Assembly: GCF_946887195.1 (NCBI RefSeq)
Contig: NZ_CAMPKE010000005.1
Coordinates: 1 to 64,000, forward strand
From: an uncultured Halomonas sp.
Lineage (GTDB): Bacteria > Pseudomonadota > Gammaproteobacteria > Pseudomonadales > Halomonadaceae
Direction of reading: 5' to 3'
DNA length: 64,000 bases
The position numbers were made by a program, and so were the translations under genes. The notes under the pieces are model-generated. The model was not told where the DNA came from and did no database searches. It worked only from the letters and a program-made list of their open reading frames with translations. This document shows, piece after piece, positions 29,096 through 38,693 of this stretch (position 1 is its first letter; each line of letters opens with the position of its first letter).

Positions 29096-30412
29096 ATGCA
29101 TCCGCTCCGAGCCCACCGCCCGCTTGCTCTCGGGTTCCTTGCATTGACGCTAACCGCTTGCGGCGAGATGGCGAGGTTGCCGGTTTCCGCCGGCATCGGC
29201 CCCGATCCCACACTGCCCCCGCCCAATGAATCGTTGATCCCCACGGTGAATATCGCGCCGGCCACGGGCTGGCCCCTGGGCGCCACGCCACAGGCCGCAC
29301 CCGGTACCGAGGTAGTGGCGTTCGCCGCTGGCCTCGATCATCCGCGCTGGCTTTATGTGTTGCCCAATGGCGATGTGCTGGTGGCCGAGACCGACAGGCC
29401 ACACAAGGAGGCCGGCGGACTCAAGGCATGGGTTACCCAGTGGTTCATGAAAAAGGCGGGCGCCGGCGGCAAGAGCGCGAATCGCATTACCCTGCTGCGC
29501 GATACCGACGCCGATGGCGTGGCGGATAAGCGCTCGGCATTTCTCACTGGCTTGAATTCGCCCTTCGGCATGGCGCTGATCGGCAGCGATTTCTACGTGG
29601 CCAATACCGATGCCGTGCTGCGCTTTCCCTATAAAAAGGGCCAGACCCGGATCGCCGCGCCGGGCGAAGCGATCGTCGAACTGCCCGCCGGGCCGATCAA
29701 TTACCACTGGACCAAGAGCCTGGTCGCGAGCCCGGATGGGGAGCATCTTTATGTGGGAGTGGGTTCGAACAGCAACGTGGGCGAAAACGGTCTGGAACAC
29801 GAGCGGGGCCGCGCCGCGATCTGGGAGATCGACCCGCAGACCGGCGAACATCGCATCTTCGCCTCGGGGCTGCGCAACCCGGTCGGCATGGCCTGGCAGC
29901 CCAAAAGCGGCGAGCTCTGGGTAGCGGTCAACGAGCGCGACGAGTTGGGCAGCGATCTGGTACCGGATTACATGACTTCCGTCCAGGAGGGCGGCTTCTA
30001 CGGCTGGCCCTACAGCTATTACGGCCAGCATGTGGATGAGCGAGTCGAACCGCCCAGACCCGAACTAATCGAGCGCGCCATCGTTCCCGATTACGCCCTC
30101 GGGCCGCATACCGCCTCGCTGGGCCTGACTTCCGCCGAGGGCAACAGCCTGCCCGAACGCTTCGGAAACGGCATGTTCGTTGGCCAGCACGGCTCCTGGA
30201 ACCGCAAGCCGCGCAGTGGCTACAAGGTGATCTTCGTACCGTTCGAGGGCGGCATGCCGAGTGGTACGCCGATCGATGTGCTAACGGGGTTCGTCAACGA
30301 GGAGGGCGAAGCGCTGGGCAGACCGGTGGGTGTGGCTATCGCCCAAGACGGCGCGCTACTGGTAGCGGACGATGTGGGAGACGTTATCTGGCGGGTGAGC
30401 GGCAGCGACTGA
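29096..30412 (+). CDS. Lipoprotein sorbosone-dehydrogenase-like propeller protein
   Basis: A 438-residue paralogue of the product of 18186-19490, sharing [36 protein letters not shown] and the GQHGSWNR loop. Unlike the other it has a lipoprotein signal with lipobox LTAC (Cys22), so it should be tethered to the inner or outer membrane facing the periplasm. The PQQ-type sugar/aldose-sugar oxidation role is inferred from the family. It stands 78 nt after the symporter and may be co-transcribed. Confidence 0.88.
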   Translation: MHPLRAHRPLALGFLALTLTACGEMARLPVSAGIGPDPTLPPPNESLIPTVNIAPATGWPLGATPQAAPGTEVVAFAAGLDHPRWLYVLPNGDVLVAETDRPHKEAGGLKAWVTQWFMKKAGAGGKSANRITLLRDTDADGVADKRSAFLTGLNSPFGMALIGSDFYVANTDAVLRFPYKKGQTRIAAPGEAIVELPAGPINYHWTKSLVASPDGEHLYVGVGSNSNVGENGLEHERGRAAIWEIDPQTGEHRIFASGLRNPVGMAWQPKSGELWVAVNERDELGSDLVPDYMTSVQEGGFYGWPYSYYGQHVDERVEPPRPELIERAIVPDYALGPHTASLGLTSAEGNSLPERFGNGMFVGQHGSWNRKPRSGYKVIFVPFEGGMPSGTPIDVLTGFVNEEGEALGRPVGVAIAQDGALLVADDVGDVIWRVSGSD

Positions 30413-30427
30413 TTGGCCATAGAACCG

Positions 30428-30461
30428 GAACGCCATCAGCATGTCGGCGCTGACGGCGTTC
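30428..30461. terminator. Convergent hairpin after propeller lipoprotein gene
   Basis: GAACGCC-A-TCAGC pairs with GCTGA-C-GGCGTTC around an 8-nt loop, giving a 12-bp stem with one mismatch between two converging genes. No T-run follows. It is a plausible shared transcript end. Confidence 0.42.
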
Positions 30462-30475
30462 TATCGATCCTACTT

Positions 30476-30664
30476 TCACGACTTCCTGTTGTGCTCGGGT
30501 TTGTCCTTCTGCGAGGTCGAGGCCATCTTCTCGAGCTCCTCCTCGCTCATGGAGTCGTACATCGACTTCGAGGCGCCCTCGAGTTCGCTGACTTTCTTCT
30601 CGCCACGCTTAGCGGAAAGCGCGGCCCCGGCGGCCATCTGCTGGGATTCCGATTTGGCTGGCAT
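30476..30664 (-). CDS. DUF3008-family small protein
   Basis: A 62-residue hydrophilic, lysine/serine-rich protein matching the DUF3008 pattern: start MPAKSESQQMAAGAAL, central AKRGEKK, then LEGASKSMYDSMSEEELE. The family is widespread in proteobacteria and uncharacterised; its composition suggests an unstructured, possibly stress-related protein. ATG 30662-30664 has AGGAGG 8 nt upstream, which excludes an earlier in-frame ATG. Confidence 0.8.
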   Translation of the reverse strand: MPAKSESQQMAAGAALSAKRGEKKVSELEGASKSMYDSMSEEELEKMASTSQKDKPEHNRKS

Positions 30665-30785
30665 GGTTTCAACCTCCTGTTGGTAGCGGTGCCGTTCCCG
30701 CGGCACCTCGCTATGATGAAATCGCCTTATCAGAATAGTCAGTACGCTTTGGATAGGCCAAACGCAGCGTCGCTGCGGGCCTCGC

Positions 30786-32153
30786 CTAGCCGCTATAAAT
30801 CTGGCGCGGTAGCCACAGGGCGATTTCCGGGAAGATGATGCACAGGGCTAGCCCGGTGGCCTGCAATGCAATGAAAGGCAGGCTGGAGCGATAGATGGTG
30901 GCCATGGTCACTTCCGGCGGCGCCACGCTCTTGAGATAGAACAGCGAATAGCCGAAGGGCGGACTCAGAAACGAAATTTGCAGATTGACCATATAGACCA
31001 CGCCGTACCACAACGCGACCTCTTCCGGGGCCACACCGGGCAGGCCGAACACGCCGTCGAACGGCAGCGACGCGATCAGCGGTACGAAGATCGGCACCGT
31101 CAGCAGCAGGATGCCGACCCAATCCAGGAACATGCCGAGAATGACCAGGATGAACATCATGATCAGCAGGATGCCGTAGGAGCCCAGGTCCGTGCCGAGT
31201 AGCATATTGGCGACGAACTCCTGGCCGCCGCTGAGGATGTAGAAGCCCACGAACACGGTGGCGCCGAACACGATCCATAGCACCATGGCCGTTGCCTTGA
31301 GCGTGGTCAGCGCAGCGTCGCGTACCGCGCCGAGGTTCAAGCGCCGATGCAGCGCCGCGACCACCAGCGCGCCGAAGGTGCCGATACCGGCTGCTTCCAC
31401 CGGTGTCGCGATACCGGTGAAGATCACGCCCAGCACCAGCGTCACCAGAAAGATCGGTGCGATCATGCCGCGCAGCAGGCGAATCTTCTCGCGTACGCTG
31501 ACCCGCTCCTCGACCGGCAAGGGCGGCCCGAGGCTCGGGTTGATGGTGCAACGGATGGTGATGTAGACGATGTACAGGCCGGACAGCAGCAGGCCGGGGA
31601 TGACCGCGCCGATGAATAGCTGGCCGACCGATTGCTGCGCGATGACCGCATATAGAATGGCCAGAATGGACGGCGGAATCAGGATGCCCAGGGTGCCGCC
31701 GGCCAGAATCGAGCCGCACGCCAGGGTCGGTGAGTAGAACCGTTTGAGCATGGCGGGCAGGGCGATGATGCCCATGGTGACTTCGGTGGCGCCGATCACA
31801 CCGGCCATCGCCGCCATGATGGTGGAAGCCACCACCGCCGCCGTGGCCAGCCCGCCACGCAAGCCGCCGAGCATCTTGTAGACCATGTCGAACAGCTCTT
31901 CGATCACGCCCGCGCGTTCCAACATGGTCGCCATGAAGATGAACAGCGGTACCGCCGAGAGCTGGTAGTTGGTCATCATCGGGAAGATGCGCGACGGCAG
32001 GATATTGAGCATCGCCGCATCGCCGAACAGAAACAGGAAGATGCAACCGAGACCGCCGGTGGCGAACCCCAGCGGCAAGCCGGCCATGAGTACGACGATC
32101 AGCGATAACGACATCCACAGGGTGAGCCACCCGATACCGATTTCCCAACCCAT
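30786..32153 (-). CDS. dctM: TRAP transporter large permease (DctM)
   Basis: A 455-residue inner-membrane protein with about 12 hydrophobic helices, the transport channel of a tripartite ATP-independent periplasmic transporter. Family motifs include the N-terminal GLPLGFATGGLG and the central GILIPPSILAILYAV. It starts 3 nt after the small-permease stop, so the two are translationally linked. Its length and the partner binding protein at 33348 place it with TRAP systems of the larger DctMQ type, annotated for carboxylates or chloroaromatic acids; the ligand cannot be read from sequence. Confidence 0.93.
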   Translation of the reverse strand: MGWEIGIGWLTLWMSLSLIVVLMAGLPLGFATGGLGCIFLFLFGDAAMLNILPSRIFPMMTNYQLSAVPLFIFMATMLERAGVIEELFDMVYKMLGGLRGGLATAAVVASTIMAAMAGVIGATEVTMGIIALPAMLKRFYSPTLACGSILAGGTLGILIPPSILAILYAVIAQQSVGQLFIGAVIPGLLLSGLYIVYITIRCTINPSLGPPLPVEERVSVREKIRLLRGMIAPIFLVTLVLGVIFTGIATPVEAAGIGTFGALVVAALHRRLNLGAVRDAALTTLKATAMVLWIVFGATVFVGFYILSGGQEFVANMLLGTDLGSYGILLIMMFILVILGMFLDWVGILLLTVPIFVPLIASLPFDGVFGLPGVAPEEVALWYGVVYMVNLQISFLSPPFGYSLFYLKSVAPPEVTMATIYRSSLPFIALQATGLALCIIFPEIALWLPRQIYSG

Positions 32154-32156
32154 GAG

Positions 32157-33269
32157 CTAGCCCTCCCCGCGCTTGAGCATCAGAACGTTGCGCACCAGAT
32201 CCGCCAGCCCCTGCAGCAGGATCAAGGCAGCACCGACGGGCATGGCCAGCTTTATCGGCCAGTATTGAATTCCCCATTCGGTGAACGACACTTCACGCAC
32301 GCCGAACGAATCGCTGAAGAATATCCAACCCGTCCATAGCAAGGTGCCGGCGAAGATGAAGAAGAAAACCGACGTGGCCACATCCATGACGGCGCGCCCG
32401 CGCAGCGGGAGGTAGTTGTAGAGCACATCCACGCGCACATGCGAGCCTTCACGCAGCGCGTAGGCGCCCGAGAGCAAATACTGCATGCCGAACATCAGAA
32501 ACATGCTTTCGTGCACCCAGTTGGTGGGCGAATTGAAGACGTAGCGGGCGATGACTTCGTAGTAGTAGGCGAACACGGCGATGACCGACCACAGCGCGAC
32601 GAACTCGCCGACCGTGGTATTCAGGCGGTCGATTCGGTCGGCGAATGGCGAAACGGTATTGACGCCGGGAATGCGTGGCTCTCCGGATTCATAGCTTTCG
32701 CGATCCGAGCCGGGATCTTCGATCGGCGGCTCGCGAGCGGCGCGGCGGCGCACCATGCCGGGAAGCTTTACCGCATCCACCAGCAGAAGCACCAGGATGA
32801 TCACGCCGCAGACACTGGCGACCCAGTGCCAGCGGCGGTAGTCGGTGGTGCCGCGCTCGAAGGCGGCTTCGGCCTCGCCAAGCTCGGCGCGCGCCTGCTC
32901 GGCCAGTTGAGCGGCGGTATCGTCGCCCGTGGCCGCGGTGGCTTCGTAGCGCTCGACCTTGAACTCGGCGATATCGACCTGATTGCGTGCTGCGGAAATA
33001 TCGATGCGTGCTTCCCGATCCTGCATGTTGGCCAGCAGGATGACGAGAAACAGCGGGATGAAGATGACGCCCAGGGCACTGCGCAGATAGAAACGGTGCA
33101 GGCCGATGAAACCGCCGGTGATCAGCAGCATATAGGCGATGCCCTGGGTGACGCTCGAAGGGCGCTCCAGCGGGGGGCGTCGGCGCACCAGATACAACGC
33201 AATCAATGGAAACACCAACAGCCCCACCCAATAGACCCAGTGGGGCAGTTCGAACGTCAGGTTAGGCAT
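32157..33269 (-). CDS. dctQ: TRAP small permease (DctQ) with N-terminal TM2-like domain
   Basis: A 370-residue protein, about twice the length of ordinary DctQ. The last 165 residues are a normal DctQ with four helices (ALWSVIAVFAYYYEVIARY, VHESMFLMFGMQYLLSGAY). The first 80 residues contain a TM2-like hairpin with the signature GGFIGLHRFYL. Between them come a charged helical stretch likely to be a coiled coil (residues about 85-140), another membrane helix and an acidic linker. ATG 33267-33269 has GGGAG upstream. The added domain may anchor or sense, which is unusual for TRAP transport. Confidence 0.88.
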   Translation of the reverse strand: MPNLTFELPHWVYWVGLLVFPLIALYLVRRRPPLERPSSVTQGIAYMLLITGGFIGLHRFYLRSALGVIFIPLFLVILLANMQDREARIDISAARNQVDIAEFKVERYEATAATGDDTAAQLAEQARAELGEAEAAFERGTTDYRRWHWVASVCGVIILVLLLVDAVKLPGMVRRRAAREPPIEDPGSDRESYESGEPRIPGVNTVSPFADRIDRLNTTVGEFVALWSVIAVFAYYYEVIARYVFNSPTNWVHESMFLMFGMQYLLSGAYALREGSHVRVDVLYNYLPLRGRAVMDVATSVFFFIFAGTLLWTGWIFFSDSFGVREVSFTEWGIQYWPIKLAMPVGAALILLQGLADLVRNVLMLKRGEG

Positions 33270-33347
33270 GGCATACGTCTCCCACCAAGCCCGGCCCCGG
33301 TAATGCCGGGGACCGGGTGCGCTTATCAACGATCGCGTATTGGCTGA

Positions 33348-34499
33348 TCACACGTTCAGGGTCTGGCCCTTGACCATGTCCGGCGTAACGTAGCCGGTCT
33401 GTGGGGACATCATGTAGTCGAGCTGGATCTGGAAGATGCGGGCGGCGTCCTTGCTCTTGTTGGCCCATGCGTACCAGCGTGGTACGGCGATTTTGGTGAA
33501 TGCCACCACGTCCTCGGCGGATAACCGCGTGACGAGGGTGCCGGCTTCCAGGAATTTATCCCACGCTTCCATGTCCGCCTTCTGAATCAGGGCATGATGC
33601 ATGTCCGAGTAGACATGGACCTCCATTTCAACGAACTGCTTCATCTCGTCGGAGAGCGCATTCCATGATTTCATGCCCACGGTCAGATCCATCAGATCGA
33701 CCGGTTGATAGATGGACAGGAAACCCGGCGGGCCGGTAACGATGAAGTCGGTCACCTCGGCGAAGCCGAGAGCCCAGTTGACCGCCGGACCGGTATAGTC
33801 GGCCACGTCGATGGTGCCTTTCTCCAGTGCCGGAAATATCTCGCTACCGGGCAGTAGCGTGGTTCGGGCGCCCGCGCCCTGGAAGACTTCCGCCACCATG
33901 CCACCGGGCACGCGCATCTTGCGCCCGCGAAAATCCTCTATCGAGCGGATCGGCACCTTGGAATGGATGATATTGGCATCGTGCTGGATCGGGCCTACAT
34001 AGTGCATTCCCTGCTTCGCGAATAGTTCGCGGGCGATTTCCAGGCCGCCCAAGGTATAGAAAAAGGTGTCCCATTCGGAGGGCTTGCGCAGCCCCAGTGG
34101 ATAGGAGGTGAGGAAAACCGCGGCCGGCATGCGTCCGGCCCAGTAGATGGTAAATGGATTCATGGCGTCGAGTACGCCATTCTTGACCGCATCGAAGAGC
34201 TGGAAATCGCCAACGATGGCTTGAGCGCCAAAGCCTTCGAATGCCAGCTCGCCGCCGGTTTTCTCGATGATGGTCTTGCACCAATCCTCGAATATTTTCA
34301 GGCCGATGCCGCCCGGCCACGATGTCTGGATTTTCCAGGTGGTGGTCTTGCCCGTCTGGGCATTGCCGATATAGGGAAAACCGAGCGCCGCGGTGGCACC
34401 CAGCGCGGCGCCGGCCTTGAGTAGCTTACGACGCCCGCCATTATCGGGATTGCCGGTGGATGTGACGGAATCTGTCGGATTGATCTTGTTATTCATCAT
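33348..34499 (-). CDS. dctP: TRAP substrate-binding protein (DctP), probable Tat export
   Basis: A 383-residue periplasmic binding protein and first gene of the TRAP operon. The N-terminus has a twin-arginine-like motif GGRRKLLKAG followed by a hydrophobic stretch and a GNAQT cleavage region, so it is probably exported folded by Tat. The mature part opens WKIQTSWPGG and contains the family conserved RVPGGMVAEVF arginine segment and LPGSEIFPALEKGTIDVAD. AGGA lies upstream of tandem ATGs. It delivers an organic acid ligand to DctQM; which acid is unknown. Confidence 0.92.
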   Translation of the reverse strand: MMNNKINPTDSVTSTGNPDNGGRRKLLKAGAALGATAALGFPYIGNAQTGKTTTWKIQTSWPGGIGLKIFEDWCKTIIEKTGGELAFEGFGAQAIVGDFQLFDAVKNGVLDAMNPFTIYWAGRMPAAVFLTSYPLGLRKPSEWDTFFYTLGGLEIARELFAKQGMHYVGPIQHDANIIHSKVPIRSIEDFRGRKMRVPGGMVAEVFQGAGARTTLLPGSEIFPALEKGTIDVADYTGPAVNWALGFAEVTDFIVTGPPGFLSIYQPVDLMDLTVGMKSWNALSDEMKQFVEMEVHVYSDMHHALIQKADMEAWDKFLEAGTLVTRLSAEDVVAFTKIAVPRWYAWANKSKDAARIFQIQLDYMMSPQTGYVTPDMVKGQTLNV

Positions 34500-35364
34500 G
34501 CCGTCCTTTCATGTCGAGGCGGGAATCGTGCGAACTCTGCACGAAGGCCGCAGGCGTGGCGTGGCGCCACCCAGACAAGTTCCTTCGCTACCGTCTCCGA
34601 ACACTTTCATGGCGCTGTAGAACAGGCTGTCCGGAGCGGTGAGTACGTGGCCTTCATATCGGCGACAAGCGAGCAGGCCGAATGCCGGCGCGTCGGCGGT
34701 AGCCGACATCACAATCGGACGGAAGTGTATGGATTCACTCTTGCGTGACGGTTCCCCCGGAACTTTTATCGTTATTATCAAGGCCGCTGCCACTCGCTTT
34801 GGTGAGCGAGTCCGGATCGGCAACTCTAATTTTGTATAGTGTCTGGCCCGAGGAAGTGCAAGGCGGCGGGAGCCAACGTTCAAAGGCTTTCTGGGTGTGT
34901 CGGGCAATGAGAAAGCGTGATATCTGCAATTTAGAAATTAGATTTCATTATTTTAAATTATTCTTATAGATAAATATTTCATTGATATTCAATGGAATTT
35001 CAAGATCGGCCAATAAAGAAATCGTTCGTTGGCTTTGCCTATGACGTGGATGGCTGGTTTTCATGAAAAACCAGAATTAGAAAGTTGGATATTACTTATT
35101 TACTATTCCGCTGCGAAAAAGAAGGGGTGTTTTCCTATTGGGTGCGAAACATTTCGCTTCTTTCCGGTGAAACAGCAATAAGGTATTGCTGGCTTTAAAG
35201 ATTTGTTCGCAGTTATTGAGCCAATTACTCATAACCAATGAGTCGGTAGGCAAGAGCATTCGCTGAGGATAATCAGAAATTTCACGAATCACTCATCAAG
35301 AAAGGCATCCGTGGATGCTTGGGCGATAGCGCAGCGGACCGGCCGATCGGCCGGTCCGTCTGAA
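34500..35364. other. Long AT-rich gap upstream of TRAP operon
   Basis: No convincing coding region is visible in about 860 bp. The half nearest the TRAP operon should carry its promoter and regulators. From about 34915 to 35290 the DNA is strongly AT-rich, unlike either neighbour, with a weak minus-strand frame (35092-35292, about 66 codons) that lacks a ribosome-binding site and family resemblance. It may be the eroded remains of an insertion. Confidence 0.45.
35335..35358 (-). terminator. 24-bp perfect palindrome downstream of yebC-family gene
   Basis: CGGACCGGCCGA followed directly by its inverse TCGGCCGGTCCG lies 6 nt beyond the stop codon of the minus-strand gene. The stem is very stable but no T-tract follows, so termination is plausible rather than certain. 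Confidence 0.45.
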
Positions 35365-36084
35365 TCAGGCGGGTTCGGCGTTATGGTAGACGTTTTGTAC
35401 GTCATCCAGATCGTTGAGCATATCCAGGAATTTCTCGAACAGCGCCACGTCATCGCCTTCGACCGGTGTGGTGGTCTGCGGCAGGAACTGAATTTCATCC
35501 ACCTCGAAGTCGGTCTCGCCAAAGGCATCGGTCAATGCCTGCTTGGCCTTGGCGTATTCCGTATGCGGGGCGAATACGGTAATCAGGCCGTTCTCGCTTT
35601 CGATATCGGTGACATCGACATCGGCTTCCATCAGCGCTTCGAGCACCGCTTCTTCGTCTTCTCCATGAAACGCCAGAATGGCGCAATGATCGAACATATG
35701 GCTGACGCTGCCCGGCGTGCCGATCTTGCTCTTGGTCTTGGTGAAGCACGAGCGCACATCGCCGAAGGTGCGGTTGGAGTTGTCGGTGAGGCAATCGACG
35801 ATCACCATGCAGTTGCCGGGGCCGAAGCCCTCATAGCGAGCGAGGGAGAAATCCTCGCCGCCGCCGCCCTTGGCCTTGTCGATGGCTTTCTCGATGACAT
35901 GCGACGGCACCTGGTCCTTCTTGGCGCGGTCGATCAGGCCCCGCAGGGTCAGGTTGCCTCCCGGGTCGACACCGCCAGCCTTGGCGCACACGTAGATTTC
36001 GCGTCCGTATTTGCTGTAAACCTTGGCTTTGGCGTCGGCCGTCTTGGCCATGGATTCCTTGCGGTTCTGGAAGGCCCTACCCAT
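35365..36084 (-). CDS. YebC/PmpR-family transcriptional regulator (YeeN-like)
   Basis: A 239-residue member of the YebC family of DNA-binding regulators and translation-associated factors. It resembles E. coli YeeN: start [15 protein letters not shown], core [55 protein letters not shown], and an acidic C-terminus ending [11 protein letters not shown] 36082-36084 is favoured by GGGA 7 nt upstream and by homology over an earlier in-frame start. Recent work links the family to translation of proline-rich stretches; the role here is not determined. Confidence 0.93.
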   Translation of the reverse strand: MGRAFQNRKESMAKTADAKAKVYSKYGREIYVCAKAGGVDPGGNLTLRGLIDRAKKDQVPSHVIEKAIDKAKGGGGEDFSLARYEGFGPGNCMVIVDCLTDNSNRTFGDVRSCFTKTKSKIGTPGSVSHMFDHCAILAFHGEDEEAVLEALMEADVDVTDIESENGLITVFAPHTEYAKAKQALTDAFGETDFEVDEIQFLPQTTTPVEGDDVALFEKFLDMLNDLDDVQNVYHNAEPA

Positions 36085-36321
36085 ATCGCTGTCCCATCGA
36101 ATCGTTATCAAAGGGCGAATTTTACTGAACAACGCAAAGCGGTAACAGGTTTAATTGTCGGCTGCCGATGCAGCGCACCGCTGGATTCGAGCAGTAGCGT
36201 TGGCCCATTCGGCGATCACGGTGCTGTTGCAAGCCGTTACCGAATGCGCGATAAAAATGCTTCGGCTGACGCTTGGAACGGCGTCCGACGCCGAATACGC
36301 AAATTTAGCGGGAGTCGTTAC

Positions 36322-36819
36322 GTGTCTTCTTTCAAGCTGGCTCAATTAAATATTGCTCATCTGTCGGCGCCAATCGATTCGCCTGCCCTGGCCGATTTCG
36401 TCGCCAATCTCGATCGCATCAATACGCTTGCGGAGCGATCGGCCGGATTCGTCTGGCGTCTTCAGACGGACGACGGCGATGCCACCGCCATCGATTACTT
36501 CGGTGATGACATGATCGTCAACATGACTGTCTGGGAAGACATCGAATCCCTGCACGATTACGTTTATCGATCTGTGCATGTCGAGATCATGCGTAGAAAG
36601 AAGGAGTGGTTTCATAAAATGCGCGAAGCGCACATGGTCTTATGGTGGGTGCCCAAGGGGCATTATCCATCACTCGAAGAAGCCGATGCGAAGTTATGCC
36701 ATCTAAGAATGCATGGGCCGACAGCCGAAGCCTTTACCTTCAAGAAGGCGTTCCCAGCGCCGGATGCAATCGATATGCAGAGCACGGCGAATCTCGGAGA
36801 AACTTGCCCGGCACCGTGA
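36322..36819 (+). CDS. DUF3291 family protein
   Basis: A 165-residue protein with the DUF3291 layout: MSSFKLAQLNIAHLSAPIDS at the start, then FVANLDRINTLAERSAGFVWRL, SVWEDIESL-type helix (here VWEDIESLHDYVYRS) and HMVLWWVPKGHYPSLEEA. The fold is a dimeric alpha/beta barrel of the monooxygenase-like class; no function is established. I start it at GTG 36322, with GGGAG 7 nt upstream; the frame is open far upstream only because that DNA is antisense to the YebC gene. Confidence 0.82.
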   Translation: MSSFKLAQLNIAHLSAPIDSPALADFVANLDRINTLAERSAGFVWRLQTDDGDATAIDYFGDDMIVNMTVWEDIESLHDYVYRSVHVEIMRRKKEWFHKMREAHMVLWWVPKGHYPSLEEADAKLCHLRMHGPTAEAFTFKKAFPAPDAIDMQSTANLGETCPAP

Positions 36820-36869
36820 TAAAGATGGGGAGTGGCGTCGATGTAACGCGACGCCTTCACATCGGTTCG

Positions 36870-37640
36870 TTACAGATACTGATAGCGCAGCAGGCGGTGC
36901 TTGATGTTCTCCAGCAATACCTGATCGATAACGGCGGCGAGCACGGCGATGACCAGGATATTGGTCATCACGCCGGTCATGTCGGCGATTTCCCCCGAAT
37001 AGGATAGCGAGCGACCGAGCCCGGCGCTGAAGCCGACGATCATCTCGGCGGAGATGAGCGCCCGCCAGGCGTTGCCGAAGGCCAACTGGGCACCCGTGAT
37101 CAGCTCGGGCGTCACCGCTGGGAAATAGACCCGGCGCAGCAACTGCGAGCGTGAGGCACCCATGACCCGAGCGGCCGAGATATGCACTTTCTCGACACTC
37201 TCGGTGGCGTTCATGACGCTCAGCGCGGTGGGGAAGAACGCGCCGATGGCGACCACGACGATGATCGGCAGGTTGCCGAAGCCCATCAGAATCAAAAACA
37301 GCGGCACCCAGGCAATCGAGGGGATCGATTGCAGGATGATGATGGCCGCCTTGAGCGGGCCGCGCACCGCATTCAGGGTACCGCCCAGCAGACCCAGAGC
37401 GATGCCGAACAGCAGCGCGCAACCATAGCCGATACCGAGTCGGCTCATGCTGTTGGCCAGGCCCGCGTAGAACTCGGAGCTATTGAGTTCCTGCCATAGC
37501 CGAACGAATGCCGCGGGTACGTCGGGCATCAGAAAGTCGGGCAGGAACCACGCCGCCACCTGCCAGAAGAACAGGATAACGACGATGGCCACCAGGTAAG
37601 CGCTTTTGCTACGTACGCCACTCGCTTGGGGGGCACTCAT
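36870..37640 (-). CDS. ABC transporter permease (taurine/sulfonate/nitrate type)
   Basis: A 256-residue inner-membrane permease of the SsuC/TauC class with about six helices and the EAA-like loop ARVMGASRSQLLRRVYFP that docks on the ATPase. It is the last gene of a three-gene operon. An in-frame ATG at 37694 would add 18 residues; neither start has a strong ribosome-binding site, and I prefer 37640 because the added segment is not conserved in such permeases. No sulfonate monooxygenase accompanies the operon, so the substrate stays open. Confidence 0.9.
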   Translation of the reverse strand: MSAPQASGVRSKSAYLVAIVVILFFWQVAAWFLPDFLMPDVPAAFVRLWQELNSSEFYAGLANSMSRLGIGYGCALLFGIALGLLGGTLNAVRGPLKAAIIILQSIPSIAWVPLFLILMGFGNLPIIVVVAIGAFFPTALSVMNATESVEKVHISAARVMGASRSQLLRRVYFPAVTPELITGAQLAFGNAWRALISAEMIVGFSAGLGRSLSYSGEIADMTGVMTNILVIAVLAAVIDQVLLENIKHRLLRYQYL

Positions 37641-37709
37641 GGATCGAGACAACTCTTCAAGTAGTGAGCCGACGAGCGTGACCGCAATGGCCACGCTCGC
37701 TACGGCGGA

Positions 37710-38693
37710 TTAGATTTCGCGCGCCTGCTGCCAGGACAGGTCCAGCAGGGCATCGACATCGAACGGGCCATCGGAGGCCGGCAGGATTTCCTGCTCCTGC
37801 ATGATCGCGGCGAGCTCCTTCATGCGGGCGATATCCTGCTCGGTCAGCTTCGCACTGAAATCCTGAGTACTGATGGCTTGCTCGATAACGGCTTCACTGG
37901 CGACCTCGCCTTGCTCCAGCGTGTTCAGCGTTGGCTCGGCGATGAAATACTCGGTGATCAGCGGCGCCGCCTCGGCGGGCTTGTTCTCGAGCATCTGGAT
38001 GGCGTCGCGCTGGGCATCGAGAGCGGCCCAAACGGCCTCCTCACGATTTTCCAGTGTCTCGCCCGAGGTAATCACGACCATGCAGGGGAAGGGCCAGACT
38101 TCGCCAATCTGATAGATTTGCTCGACCGGCGCCACGAGCTGCGCAATGCGGTCGTAAGGCTCGAACAGAAACGCGGCATCGACCCGGCCACCGACCAGCG
38201 ACTGCACGGCAACGGCCGGCGCCACGCCCATGATATTGAGATCGGAGGGTTCGAGGCCGGCATTTTCCAGCATCACGCCCTTGAGTACGATATCCGCCGT
38301 GCTGCCCTGCTTCTGCGAGGCGAGGCTCTTGCCTTCGAGATCGGCGACTTCCTCTATGCCGGAATCGTCACGCACCAACAGCGAGTGGTAGCCGCGTTGG
38401 GCGCCACCGACGATCTTGAGATCGGCACCGCGCGAAGCCCAGGTGAAGGCGTTGGAAAACCCCAATACGCCGATGTCCAGGCTGCCGCCGACGATCGCCT
38501 TGATCAGATCGGTGCCGGAGCTGAATTCGATCAGCTCCGCATCCAGGCCATACTTTTCGTAGAGGCCGGCTTCGTGAGCGAGCATGACCTGGGCATCGTC
38601 CATGACGCGAACATAGCCGACCCGGAAGTCCTCGGCGGCAAAAGAGGGCATTGCCAGCAGAGCCAGCAGCGGTGCGAGAATCCAGCGTTTCAT
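37710..38693 (-). CDS. ABC transporter substrate-binding protein (SsuA/TauA-like)
   Basis: A 327-residue periplasmic binding protein with a Sec signal peptide (MKRWILAPLLALLAMPSFA). The mature protein follows the NMT1/SsuA pattern: FRVGYVRVMDDAQVMLAHEAGLYEKYGLDAEL in two parts, FSSGTDLIKAIVGGSLDIGVLG, and GVAPAVAVQSLVGGRVDAAFLFEPY. Members bind taurine, alkanesulfonates, nitrate, pyrimidine precursors or aromatic acids. The start overlaps the ATPase stop by 4 nt. Confidence 0.92.
   Translation of the reverse strand: MKRWILAPLLALLAMPSFAAEDFRVGYVRVMDDAQVMLAHEAGLYEKYGLDAELIEFSSGTDLIKAIVGGSLDIGVLGFSNAFTWASRGADLKIVGGAQRGYHSLLVRDDSGIEEVADLEGKSLASQKQGSTADIVLKGVMLENAGLEPSDLNIMGVAPAVAVQSLVGGRVDAAFLFEPYDRIAQLVAPVEQIYQIGEVWPFPCMVVITSGETLENREEAVWAALDAQRDAIQMLENKPAEAAPLITEYFIAEPTLNTLEQGEVASEAVIEQAISTQDFSAKLTEQDIARMKELAAIMQEQEILPASDGPFDVDALLDLSWQQAREI

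Noticed and set aside
35311..36819. 502-codon plus-strand frame suggesting a large protein across the yebC-family gene
   Set aside because: Its first part is antisense to the conserved YebC-family gene; only the part after GTG 36322 resembles a real family (DUF3291) and has its own ribosome-binding site.
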